Of a stretch of DNA of 64,000 nucleotides, positions 32,363 through 43,023 are shown piece after piece (position 1 is the first letter of the stretch; each line of letters opens with the position of its first letter). The position numbers were made by a program, and so were the translations under genes. This DNA is from Antedon mediterranea (taxonomy: Eukaryota; Echinodermata; Crinoidea; Comatulida; Antedonidae). The notes under the pieces are model-generated. The model saw only the letters and a list, made by a program, of their open reading frames with translations. It was not told the origin of the DNA and ran no database searches. The DNA lies in assembly GCF_964355755.1 (NCBI RefSeq), contig NC_092676.1, forward strand, positions 13,686,288-13,750,287, read 5' to 3'.

Positions 32363-32433
32363 GCCCCAACCGAGACTCGAACTCGGACCGTCTGCTTGAT
32401 ATGCAGTTGTCCTAACCATTAGACCACTGGGGC
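32363..32433 (-). tRNA. tRNA-like sequence, loop reads AUC
   Basis: On the minus strand a 71-nt cloverleaf can be drawn: a GCCCCAG acceptor 5' strand pairing with TTGGGGC, A box TGGTCTAATGGTTAGGAC, anticodon stem CTGC/GCAG with loop ATATCAA, and B box GAGTTCGAGTC. A T5 run (CGACTTTTTC) follows as a pol III terminator. The fifth anticodon-stem pair is A-A, and the anticodon at the normal position would be AUC, which is not a standard elongator tRNA choice. The related sequence at 1275-1335 and the TE surroundings favour a tRNA-derived SINE head or pseudogene over a working tRNA. Confidence 0.55.
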
Positions 32434-33049
32434 TTTCATGGTATTGTTCAAACTCGATTGGATAGAATATATATATATTTATATAGATGCGTTGAGGCTG
32501 CAAACGTGCTCAATTGGAATCAAGAGCGAATATATATAAAGTAGATGGAACACGGACGTCTATTACATGGTGTTTCACGTTAAACGATCTTCAGATAGAC
32601 TGAACAATACCGTATCTCGATCGAAAAAAATATTTAAAAAAAATTATATATATATATAATTTTAATTTCTTTTTATGTACTTTATTTATGTAGATATGTA
32701 GTACTGTATCTATTAAAAAAGGTATTTTAACAAAATTAGAGTTCTCAATGAGATCCAAATTGGCAATTGCCGCAAAATCCTCACTGAGTTTTACGTTGAA
32801 ATTCACTCTAGAACTAAGAAGTTGAAAAGAGAACTTCCTGCATCCTAGGATTATCGCCAATGACAGCCGTAAACAATCAACGGTAATGGCCCGAAGGGAA
32901 CATCACAAATTTGGTCTACCTGCAGACTTGGTCATTTCAACACAAATGACTCTACCTTCGGATGACTTCAGGGCTTTTAGGAAACCCTGCAGAAGGTTCG
33001 TTGGGACTTATAACAAGAATAACAGAGCAACACCTCTGATTCAGTTGTT

Positions 33050-34125
33050 GAAATTAATTGTCGACTTTCCGAAGGAGAGAAAAAACTTCTTTCCCGAGGA
33101 CTTAAATTCTGCCCAAAACCAAGGCAGGTCGGCGCACAACAACTATCTTTGGATATAGAGTCTTTCTCTAGAAGATTACGATTACGTGAATATTTTGCTG
33201 ATTCAGACAGCAGCACCACGCAAAACGAAGGCAACGTTAACAAATTTAAACCAAAAATTTCCTGGAATCCACCTAAAAATCGTTGTCCAGCTTTAGAAAC
33301 ATTTATCCACAGGCTATTGAGGAGGATGTACAAAACTACGTCCCGATTCCAGATAAACGTGACAATCTCTCAAAACAAGAGAGGCAGGCCATTGTCAAAT
33401 TGCGGCAGCGTAATGATATCATCATTAAAAACCCGCTGATAAAGGTTCTGCCACTGTTGCTATGGACATCAAATTTTATTAAGAGGAATCCTTAAGACAG
33501 CTAAACAATCCTCTTCATTATATATCGTAAACTCACAACGGAACCCACCCCGGAAATTGCGGATAAGGTGGCAAAATCTGTTTCTGTGATGGTAAAAAAA
33601 CACTCCATAGATCCTAAGATTGGAACTCATTTGGCACAGGTCAATCCAGTGTCCAGGCAGATTTATTTCCTACCTATAAAATCCACAAAGCAGGCAATCC
33701 TGGTAGACCCATTATTTCGGGCAATGGCACTGCTACAGAAAAAATTTCTGAATATGGGGATGATTTATTTAGACCATATGTGACTGATCTCCCTTCATAC
33801 ATTCAGGACTCCACGGACTTTATCCGCAAAATTCAAAATTTGACTAATAATTCTGTTCTGGCTACATTAGATGTTTCATCGTTGTATACTAATATCCCTC
33901 ACGAAGAAGGAGCCGACGCATGTATTTTAAATTACAAACACATTCCAGGCAAAACGCCTACTAAAGCTCATTTATGAGAACTGGTCATATTGATTTTAAC
34001 CAACAATTTTATTTTTGGAAATGACCATTACCTTTAAATTCATGGCACAGCGATGGGCACAAAAATGGCGCCATCTTTTGCAAATTTATTTATGGGACAA
34101 TTTGAGGCCAAATTTCTGTTCCTCT
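33050..34125 (+). pseudogene. Penelope-like element, N-terminal part and RT front half
   Basis: A decayed Penelope-like reverse transcriptase. LDIESFSRRLRLREYF (about 33145-33195) is the typical N-terminal block. Then come YVPIPDKRDNLSKQERQAIV, DKGSATV-like codons, a GRQIYFLP / GRPIISGNG-like block in shifted frames, and ATLDVSSLYTNIPHEEG (RT motif A) at about 33860-33910. GTAMGTKMAPSFANLFMG-type codons (motif B) follow at about 34040-34100. Stops and frameshifts are frequent. It is cut by the insertion at about 34135-34960. Confidence 0.85.
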
Positions 34126-34134
34126 AACCTAATA

Positions 34135-34863
34135 AACCACTTTTTTGGTTTTATTTATTTATTCAAGATCCAACAGTGTCTAGAAACAAGGCCAACAGCC
34201 ATTAAGTCGCGTGCTACAATGCATAGTGATACCGGACCGACAGACAGACCGACCGACCAACCGACATAGTGAACTATACTGACCGAAATTACTGAACATG
34301 TTTAAAAATGTTGAAATGTTTAAAAACGTATATATTTTTTTAATTTACACGTGCGTAGCCTGTCACTTTTGACGTGCTCGTATAACGTAATTTCGAGTTG
34401 AAAAGTAAGTCAAGAAAACAGAAATCGGGCAAAAAGAGTGCGCAATAACATTTAACGCGCAGTGCGCGCTCAAAAACCTGCGCACTCATAGCAATTTTGT
34501 AAACGCTTAAAATTGCCTGAAACGTACTCTTATTTCATCGAAAATAAATTTTGAAAATTTTAAGCGCGCGTACGCATGCGTTACATGCGCTACGCACGTA
34601 ATTGTATTGCCATATGATTCATGCCCTGAAATTTATGAGTACCAAATTTTATTTAATTGTGATTCATGGTTGTGAAGATATGATTACAAACGTGATTTCG
34701 TTAAATCGTGCGTAGACCGCGTAATTTTTTATTGCGCACCGTGAAAACATAACCACATCGATTCCTGGCCATAAGGAATATTCTGCGAAAAATTGACTTA
34801 GCTAGATTAAACTGATATCAAGATAAGGTCAGAAAGCGATAAAACGCATAGTGATACCGGACC

Positions 34864-34894
<31 letters not shown>

Positions 34895-34960
34895 CAACCG
34901 ACCGACATAGTGAACTATAGAGTCGCGTCCACGCGAATAAAAACACCAAAAAGGGATCGC
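34135..34960. mobile_element. Insertion splitting the Penelope RT
   Basis: The RT frame stops after motif B and resumes with the YIDD box near 34977. The insert carries the AGTCGCG/CGGTCGGT motif at both ends (34203-34270 and 34840-34940, the latter with a CAGA run). Its middle (34330-34790), with CGTGCTCGTATAACGT and GCGCGCGTACGCATGCG, resembles parts of the 55-64 kb satellite. Exact borders and target duplication could not be fixed. Confidence 0.6.
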
Positions 34961-36285
34961 TATAAAATATATATTTAGATACATTGACGACATCTTCATG
35001 ATCTGGACCCATGGTGGAGATAATTTGGAATTTTTTCTTCTCAAGATTAATTCAGACCACCCAACTATCAAATTTACAGTTACCAAATCCACTAGTAGCG
35101 TTGATTTTGTGGACACTATAGTAGGGAGGTTTCGCAACCTTACGAATACGATAACGAAAACGGATACGTCACACATTTGTGAAACTTTTGAGCTGATCCC
35201 CATTTCATATTCGTAAAGCGTATTCGTGTTGACGAATATCACCAGTCATATTCGTAACTACAAAACGAGTATTTTGGACGGCGCCCTCAATATTTCGTTC
35301 CCATGCGAAACAGATTTTTACTGGCTTACGAAAACGAATACGTGTGCGTGATGTATCCGTTTTCGTTATCGTATTCGTAAGATTGCGAACCTCTCTAGTG
35401 ACCATAGAAAATGGTACAGTACTCTAAAAACTGACCTATTCCGTAAACCCACGGATAAAAATATGTACCTGCTCCCTTGTCATCCCCAACACTGTACTAA
35501 AAACATACCGAACATGCAGTAAAGCATTACGTATCAGACGTATCTGTTCTTCAGATTTAGATTTTCGAAGAACTAACCGGACATCTCCGGAATAGAAATT
35601 ACAAGAAGGAATACATCGAAACTACTATAAAGAAAGCAAAAGATATTCCTCGATTTCAAACACTGACGTACAAACCACGTCAGCAAAGTTCGACCAGAGT
35701 GCCATTGGTCACAACCTATCACCCTAGGTTGCCTCCATTACGGGCTATTAAATTGAGAAACATATGCCAATTCTACAGTCCACAGAACGTCTCATGACTG
35801 TTTTTCCGGAACCACTCATTATTGCATTTCGTAGACCTCCCAACCTTCGTGATATATTAGTCAGATCCAAATTTAAGAGTGAAATTAACTCTCATGACAG
35901 TCAAAATTTGGGCAGTCACCTTTGCGGCAAATCTTGCCAAACTTGTTCATTGGTTGATTCTACTGAAAAATTTAGAGTAACCAAACTGGCCGCATTTTTC
36001 GGATAAGACAATCAATATTGTCTAACCAAAAACGTCATTTATCTCATATACTGTAATATTTGTGGCAAACAGTACGTCGGAGAAACAAAAAACACACTCC
36101 GTATGAGAATGACACAACACAGATCAGCTATCAAAACATTAAAGCTTGATCAACCTGTAGCCGAACATTTTAATTCAGCTGGTCACTCGATTGCAAATTT
36201 CAGAGTTATGGCAATATTCCATGATGTCAAATGGAGCGACAAAACTCGCAAAGACAAGGAAAACCACAAAACATTTTGTACTTAA
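34961..36285 (+). pseudogene. Penelope-like element, RT rear half and GIY-YIG endonuclease
   Basis: The frame resumes with RYIDDIFMIWTHGG (RT motif C, catalytic DD present) and IKFTVTKSTSSVDFVDT. It is interrupted by the MITE at 35123-35395. Beyond that come RKWYSTLKTDLFRK, HPRLPPL, FRRPPNLRDILVRSKF and the CGKSCQTCS cysteine cluster. Next is a GIY-YIG-type nuclease (YLIYCNICGKQYVGETKNTL, then RMTQHRSAI) at about 36040-36130, with EHFNSAGHS. Penelope elements use this nuclease for target cleavage. Frames are broken, so the element is inactive. Confidence 0.87.
35123..35395. mobile_element. 273-bp MITE with about 48-bp TIRs inside the Penelope relic
   Basis: The ends AGGGAGGTTTCGCAACCTTA and, inverted, ...TTGCGAACCTCTC pair over about 48 bp (CGAATACGATAACGAAAACG / CGTTTTCGTTATCGTATTCG). 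The flanks repeat TAGT or AGT. A 3-4-bp duplication would suit PIF/Harbinger-type elements. Confidence 0.8.
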
Positions 36286-36547
36286 CATTAGAAACATACT
36301 CCCAGGTTGGTAAAATTATTCCATTGTCTACCAAAATTTAAGTTTCAATATTAACCACCATTTAAGCTGTTTTTTTTAGTTTCATTCCAAAATTGTTTAT
36401 ACTGTATCTCTACCAAGCTACCTTCTTTCTACTCTTATTCAGACTCCACCCTGTCTCTCCTTTTGTTGTATTTCTTTTATTCCTGTCCACCCAGGCAGCA
36501 CTTGCCAGTTCTTATACTATGAAGTTATCCAAATTCCTTCACTTGCA

Positions 36548-36590
36548 ATGATGAAGGGCTAGTGTTGCCCGAAAGCTCTGCTAACGTTTC
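36548..36590 (+). ncRNA. Degenerate hammerhead-like core downstream of the Penelope ORF
   Basis: TGATGA, then GGGC-loop-GCCC, then GAAA gives the spacing of a hammerhead ribozyme core (TGATGA, stem II, GAAA). It lies about 265 bp after the GIY-YIG frame. Penelope-like elements are known to carry hammerhead motifs in their terminal repeats. The C expected before TGATGA is A here, and I can draw only a 2-bp stem III, so it is probably inactive if it is one at all. Confidence 0.3.
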
Positions 36591-37843
36591 TGGCTGTTTT
36601 ACTTTATCCTTTTGATTTAGCTTTTCACTTTTTTTTTTGTATCTCCATTGAGATTCAGCCACTGATACCCACAGCATTGTCATTTTTTCAGTTATTTGCC
36701 TTTGGATTTATATAATATATAAATATATATAGAGGATTAAGATTATAATATACAGCATTTAAAATTACCAACTATTAATTAATCAAATCACTTTTGATTA
36801 AGTTACTACAATCCTGAATTTGATTAAGGTGATTACTAAGCTTTCTCTTAAAATAGGTCGCAAGAGTTACAGACGAATGTATCTTTGACATTCAAATTAA
36901 AAGGCAAGGAATTCCAGATCCTCACAAATCTAGCAGGAATGCTAAATTTACCCAAATCCGTACTTGTTTATATTTGGCTTATATAAGTTTGAAGTGAAAC
37001 TCTTAAACTATTTTTCCCTTTAAAATAATAATTTTCAATTGTTTTGTGTTAGTTCGATTAAAGTTAAACTTTATTCAATTAAACATGTTGTTTTAGGTGT
37101 TTTTCTTTTGCTGTTGGTGGTATCTACAATATCTAAGCTAGGCCATACTCGGGGTAAATGGGGTCTTTAGTCGAACTTTAGAGGGGTCTGCCAGGGCCAA
37201 GGCAGTGTACAGATAGTCTGAAATAGGTCATTTGGTATTGCTTACCATGTGCTAAATCATATAACATTGGTTGCTGGTGGTATCTACAATATCTAAGCTG
37301 GGATAGTTGGGGAAAGGGTCTCTAGTCTAACTTTAGAGGGGTCTGCCAGGGCCAAGGCAGTGTACAGATAGTCTGTAATAGGTCATTTGGTATTGCTTAT
37401 AATGTGCTAAATCATATAACATTGGTTGCTGCTGGTATCTACAATATCTAAGCTGGGCTAGTTGGGGGAAGGGGGGGGGGGGTCTCTAGTCTAACTTTAG
37501 GGTGTCTGGCACTTGCGGTGCAGCAGACAATTAGTCTGTTGTTATCCATTTAGTATTGTATGAACACAACTTGTTCATTTGGCATTAATTTTGAGTGGTA
37601 CCTCACTCATCTATGCTAACCCCATTTTAGGCCCTCCCTCGGGTGGTCTGGCGGGCCTTTTGCAGCAGAGAAAAAGTCTGTCGTTTGTGATACTGGTATA
37701 AGGATGCCAATGGGCATCCCATGGTGGTAAAATTAGGTGGTATCTCTCTCATCTAACCTGGGCCGATTTTTTAGCACGTTTCGGGGTACCCCCGGTCTAG
37801 ACGCAGCAGGGGGTACCCGGCAGACTCCCATTTTCATTGACTT

Positions 37844-37896
37844 CAAGCATGGAACTATAATATAAGATTATATAATATTATAGTTCCATGCTTCAA
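37844..37896. repeat. 50-bp perfect hairpin
   Basis: CTTGAAGCATGGAACTATAA and its complement flank an AT-rich loop (AAGATTATAT), within the right arm of the long-TIR element; absent from the left arm. Confidence 0.85.
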
Positions 37897-38426
37897 GTGA
37901 CCCCCAACAAACTTAAATAGTCAGATATTGGTACCTAGCTCATCTAACCAAATGTCTCTGGGCTGCCGGTCTATAGCCTAATTTAGATCAAAAAGGCATT
38001 TTAAATTAACTTTAGCTCGTTTTTTTAGGATTTTGATTAATTAATGGGAACAACTCTACCAGACGTGGAATCGTTGGAAAAAACGTAATTAGCGTGGATG
38101 ATTTCTAGCTGCCTGTCGAAGTTTCGTATTGCTGTCTTCCAGGCCTCCCTATAGGCGCAGCCTGTTGTGTTAGTATTATGCTAGGCCTAGGCGTTTTAGG
38201 CTTGCTAGGCCTAGGATTGTTTGATCGTTTGTTGACATAATTAACACTAACAAGTAGGTGTATTTATAAAATCCATATAAATAATAATACTATCTAATAT
38301 AATTATTAAAAACCAAATGTTACGGTTTTAATCATTGTGAATCAAATGTAAGCCTTGGCTAGGCCTACTTTTTTAACCTTTCATCATTCACCTCATGCCA
38401 TTATTTGTACCATTACACTCATAAAA

Positions 38427-38782
38427 ATTCATTATTTGTATACCATACGACTCCGGATTATTGCATCTCATAAAGTAATCTAATTTCGTTATCTAAATTT
38501 ATTAAAAATTTAAATACACTAATTTACTTTATTGTTTGTTTATTAAAGCTTTTGTGCTAATATTTAAAATTACATTTTAAAATGTTTGAATGAAAAAAAA
38601 TAAATAAAAATTCATTATTGTATACCATACCACTCCGGATTATTGCATCTTATAAAGTAATCTAATTTCGTTATCTAAATTTATTAAAAATTAAAATACA
38701 CTAATTTACTTTTGTTTATTAAAGCTTTTGTGCTAACATTTAAAATTACATTTTAATATGTTTGAATGAAAACAAAAATGTA
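38427..38782. repeat. 184-bp tandem duplication
   Basis: Two near-identical units from AAATTCATTATTTGTATACC to ATGTTTGAATGAAAA, period about 184 bp. Flanking sequence 37980-38426 holds no recognisable gene. Confidence 0.85.
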
Positions 38783-38834
38783 ACAAATTAATGATACTGT
38801 GCAAATTGTAACTAATAAAAAAATACATGACCCA

Positions 38835-41360
38835 AAATAAACTAGGAAGCCACTCAGAGAGTGCATACCTCCGCCTACTGTAAAATTTTCCTACATAAGA
38901 TTTCTCCGGGAAAAAATATATATATTATTTGTGTGTGTCTTAATGCTGTTTGTGATTTAGGCTCATTTCACTATAAGCATGTATGCGAGTTTGGCGTAAT
39001 GGTTTATGTAACAAGCCTTTCAATTAACAATAGCTTCAGTTGACTAACAATAGAACAGCAACGCGAAAACCAAACGAGTGAATTTGAAAAGAAATAGGTT
39101 TTTTAAACTACTCGCATCAAAAAAGTGCACATTAAATCAAATTATGTTTTAAAATTACAAATCACAAATTATAACTCTTGCCTCTTGTACAAAAATGAAG
39201 TTTTTTGGACAAGTAGTTCTCGAGAAAATGCAATTTTAGTAGTTTACTTGTTAATTTAAGACTGCTCACCGGATTTTGATAATTCTGTCCAATCTTTTAA
39301 CACTAGCAGGTATGAACATAATTTTTAAAAGTGGTCCAGAATTGGGACCGTGGTCCAGATTTTAACCAAAATTGGGCAGTGTCGTCCTTGCACCAGGTGA
39401 CATGTATGGTAGTAATTTGGAGTCATTCGAATCAAAACTGTGAGCGCTAGAGTGATGACAAACAAACAAACAAACTAGCCTTCGCGCATAGCGCGATACT
39501 TGGCCAAATCAAAATTGGCCTCCTGACATTGACCCAATTTGCACCAAAAGTGTGTGTCTTATGCTGTGTGATTTAGGCTAATTTCACTACTATCATGTGT
39601 ATACGAGTTTGGTGTACAGGTTATGTAACCAGCCTTTCAACGAACAATAGCTTCAGTCGGCTAACAATAGAACAGCACGCGGAAAAAACACACGGGTGAA
39701 TTTGAAAAGAAATAGGTTTTGTAAACTACTCGCATCAAAAAACCTGTACATTAAATCTAATTCAGTTTTAAAATTACAAATCACAAATTATAACACTTGC
39801 CTCTTGTACAATAATGAAGTTTTTTGGACAAGTAGTTCCCGAGAAAATGCAATTTAAGTTTACTTGTTAATTTAAGACTGCTCACCGGCTTTTGATAATT
39901 CTGTCCTATCTTTTAACACTAGCAGGTCTGAAAATAATTTTTAAAAGTGGTCCAGAATTGGGACCGTGGTCCGGATTTTAACCAAAATTGGGCAGTGTCG
40001 TCCTTGCACCAGGTAACATGTATGGTAGTAATTTGGAGTCATTCGAATCAAAACTGTGAGCGCTAGAGTGATGACAAACAAACAAACAAACACACAAACC
40101 GCACCAATCAACATACTTGGCCAATTTTCAATTTGGCCAAGTAACAAACAAACACACACACAAACCGCACCAATCAACATACTTGGCCAATTTTCAATTT
40201 GGCCAAGTAACAAACAAACAAACACACACACAAACCGCACCAATCAACATACTTGGCCAATTTTCAATTTGGCCAAGTAACAAACACACAAACCGCACCA
40301 ATCAACATACTTGGCCAATTTTCAATTTGGCCAAGTAACAAACACACACAAACCAAACAGATCAACATACTTGGCCAATTTTCAATTTGGCCAAGTAACA
40401 AACAAACAAACAAACACACACACAAACCGCACCAATCAACATACTTGGCCAATTTTCAATTTGGCCAAGTAACAAACACACAAACCAAACAGATCAACAT
40501 ACTTGGCCAATTTTCAATTTGGCCAAGTAACAAACACACACACAAACCAAACAGATCAACATACTTGGCCAATTTTCAATTTGGCCAAGTAACTAGCCCT
40601 CGATCGCGCATAGCGCGATACTTGGCCAAATCAAAATTGGCCTCCTAAACACACTTGACCCGATTTTCACCAAAAGTGTGTGTCTTAATGCTGTGTGATT
40701 TAGGCTAATTTCACTACAATCCTGTGTATACGAGTTTAGTGTACAGATTATGTAACCAGCCTTTCAACAAACAATAGCTTCAGTCGGCTAACAATAGAAC
40801 AGCAACGCGAAAAACACACGGGTGAATTTGAAAAGAAATAGGTTTTGTAAACTACTCGCATCAAAAAACCTCTATATTAAATCTAATTAAGTTTTAAAAT
40901 TACAAATCACAAATTATAACTCTTGCCTCTTGTACAAAAATGAAGTTTTTTGGACAAGTAGTTCTCGAGAAAATGCAATTTAACTTTACTTGTTAATTTA
41001 AGACTGCTCACCGGCTTTTGATAATTCTGTCCTATCTTTTAACACTAGCAGGTCTGAAAATAATTTTTAAAAGTGGTCCAGAATTGGAACCGTGGTCCGG
41101 ATTTTAACCAAAATTGGGCGGTGTCGTCCTTGCACCAGGTGACGTGAGCGCTAGAGTGATGACAAACAAAACGAACAAACAAACACACAAACCAAACAGA
41201 TCAACATACTTGGCCAATTTTCAATTTGGCCAAGTAACAAACACACAAACCAAACAGATCAACATACTTGGCCAATTTTCAATTTGGCCAAGTAACAAAC
41301 AGACAGACAGACAAACAAACCCACGCGACCGATTACATATACCTCCTTGGCGGAGGTAAA
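38835..41360. mobile_element. Dispersed repeat with internally triplicated core
   Basis: It begins ACTAGGAAGCCACTCAGAGA...ACCTCCGCC and ends CCTCCTTGGCGGAGGTAAAT, so ACCTCCGCC/GGCGGAGGT lie at opposite ends. A core from GTGTGTGTCTTAATGCTG to the CACCAGGTGACATG region is present three times (starts near 38932, 39550 and 40676), separated by hairpin minisatellite sequence. A single-core relative with the same two ends lies at about 54848-55247. No coding. Confidence 0.72.
40090..40592. repeat. CTTGGCCAA hairpin minisatellite
   Basis: Eight copies of a 28-bp unit that folds as a hairpin (CTTGGCCAA - TTTTCAAT - TTGGCCAAG). They are separated by AACAAAC/CACACA microsatellite spacers of 25-45 bp and an AATCAACATA lead-in. 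Two more copies lie at 41207-41300. Confidence 0.92.
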
Positions 41361-42880
41361 TAATTTGCTTAATAATCATTATTATCATTATAGTAAAAAA
41401 TAAAATAAAATACAAACACATTAATATAGTTCTAATAATAATAACAATACAGTCTTCTTCTTTGTATAATACAATTCCGTTGAGTGTGGCGATCTACTGA
41501 GCAACAACATTGAGAATTATACTTATAGATTGTGTGTAAGATACTGTAATCCTTTCAAAATGTTGATATCTAATAAACATTGAAAGTTCATGTGAAATTG
41601 TTGATGTGGGCTATGCCAGGTATGTTTACAAAACAAGTCTTCCTTTTTTAAGGCAAATCCAATATATAAATTTCTAGATTGCTTGGACGCAGATTAGATC
41701 GATCATTCATACATATTCTTATTATTATACTGTGTATATATATATATATATATACTCAGGTTGAAATTTTCAGACCGTTTGGATAGAGTGCTCCAATTTA
41801 TATATTACTATAGTTTATATTATCTGATATTAAACATAATTTTTAATTACACAATACGCCATATATGGCTTGGAAAACAATTTGAGAATTGTGTCCTGCA
41901 GTAAATTTAATTTAAAAAGAAAAATGTCTTTAAATGTATTTGTTCGTAATTTACAAAGCTAATTTAATTAACATTTTTATCCTCACAACCTGCAATTATA
42001 TGCTTGTGAAATTTGTCTTATAAGTAGGTATAGAAGATATGAAAATATCCTATTTAAAATATACAATAAAATAATGACAATTTTTTTAATAAATTAAACT
42101 TTTCATTAATTATCATAAAACCGGTTTCCCCTAAAAGTAATTTACAGTGTAATTATTTTTTTTCTTATTTTACAACTTCAATAAACTAAGGTTTGAACAT
42201 TTTGTAAAAAATAATTAATTACCAGAGATGGTAGGATAAACATACATTAAATATCACTAGTACTTTATGAAAAGAAAATACAATTCAAAAAGTTGAATGA
42301 AAATATTCTGAAAAATTAAATTACATGATTCTCTTTACTTTAAAATTGTAAATGTAATTGTATGTTGTATAATTTGTAAAATATATAAATTAGATTTTGA
42401 TTGATGAAAGGTCAGTACAAAACAATATCATTAACCCTCATTAACTAATTTGGTTGTGTTTTTGTTACAAGGTAAATACAATAAAACAGAATCATGTAGC
42501 AACACCTAATGAAAACCCATTTGTATTTGTGTTTTAATAAAACTAGATTTATATTGGGTACCAAACTATCAACAATTCCAATCTGTTTCATTGCACTGTG
42601 ACTTGTTCTTTTGGAATATTTGTGAAGATTTATATTGTCTATGATTACATAATTTTAAGGTCTATAACTAAGAGACTCTTTAATAGAAATGTTAAAATAC
42701 AATTATGTAACAAACACATTTTCTATTATTATGAATGTGTACACAGCAATTAAAATATGATGTTTAATCTGTAGCGCTAAATGCTAATTCCTAGCCAAAT
42801 CTATTGCTTACAAATCAGCTCGGTTGAGGTTTTTCAGTCAAACTTGACCAGCACTTATTTGTTAACCTTTATCTCTTCAT
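41361..42880. other. No recognisable feature
   Basis: AT-rich, with a TA run at about 41738-41755. No exon-like frame or bounded repeat was seen. It should include the 3' UTR and downstream region of the OCRL-type gene, but no clear AATAAA on the minus strand could be singled out. Confidence 0.4.
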
Positions 42881-42888
42881 TTCATAAT

Positions 42889-43023
42889 CTAATCATCATA
42901 TTCATTGATTAGGAACTGATACACAAAAGAAGCCTTCTTCCTTGCCACACTTAAAGATGTTCTTGCAGATTTATCATTACTTGCATTTGGATTTCTCAAA
43001 AAGAGACCACCAAACATAGTTGC
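42889..43023 (-). CDS. OCRL: OCRL-type final exon f, frameshifted
   Basis: Acceptor ATATCAG. In phase with exon e it reads TMFGGLFLRNPNASNDKSAR and then NIFKCGKEEGFF, stopping at TGA (42904-42902). In the +1-compensated frame it reads TSLSVARKKASFVYQFLINE and ends YDD at TAG (42891-42889), which fits the family's terminal K-A--F---FL pattern much better. The switch falls at a GAAAC (plus-strand GTTTC) homopolymer at about 42958-42964, so an indel or an assembly error is likely. Confidence 0.8.
   Translation of the reverse strand, partial: ATMFGGLFLRNPNASNDKSARTSLSVARKKASFVYQFLINEYDD

Larger units (their letters stand above)
31388..37973. mobile_element. 6.6-kb long-TIR element enclosing a Penelope-like element
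   Basis: The outer ends TAGACCGGCAGCCCAGAGAC (31388) and its complement (to 37973) are followed inward on both sides by GAGCTAGGTACCAATATCTG. A 178-bp tandem repeat and a unique arm come next, ending near CTTAATCC (32205) and GGATTAAG (36733). TAG, or TA if the ends are GACC...GGTC, is repeated at both borders. The right arm has extra diverged repeat units and a 50-bp hairpin at about 37844-37896. The interior holds a tRNA-like sequence and a Penelope-like relic. Confidence 0.75.

Noticed and set aside
34860-34895. CAGA repeat as a regulatory or coding repeat
   Set aside because: A simple microsatellite inside the CGGTCGGT-type transposon motif.
40090-40592. CRISPR-like array (28-bp palindromic repeats with spacers)
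   Set aside because: Spacers are low-complexity CA/AAC microsatellite of variable length, the context is a eukaryotic transposon, and there are no cas genes.
40056-40648. Repeated proline/threonine-like proteins from the minisatellite
   Set aside because: Frames stay open only because the repeat lacks stops; the same peptide appears in several frames and strands.
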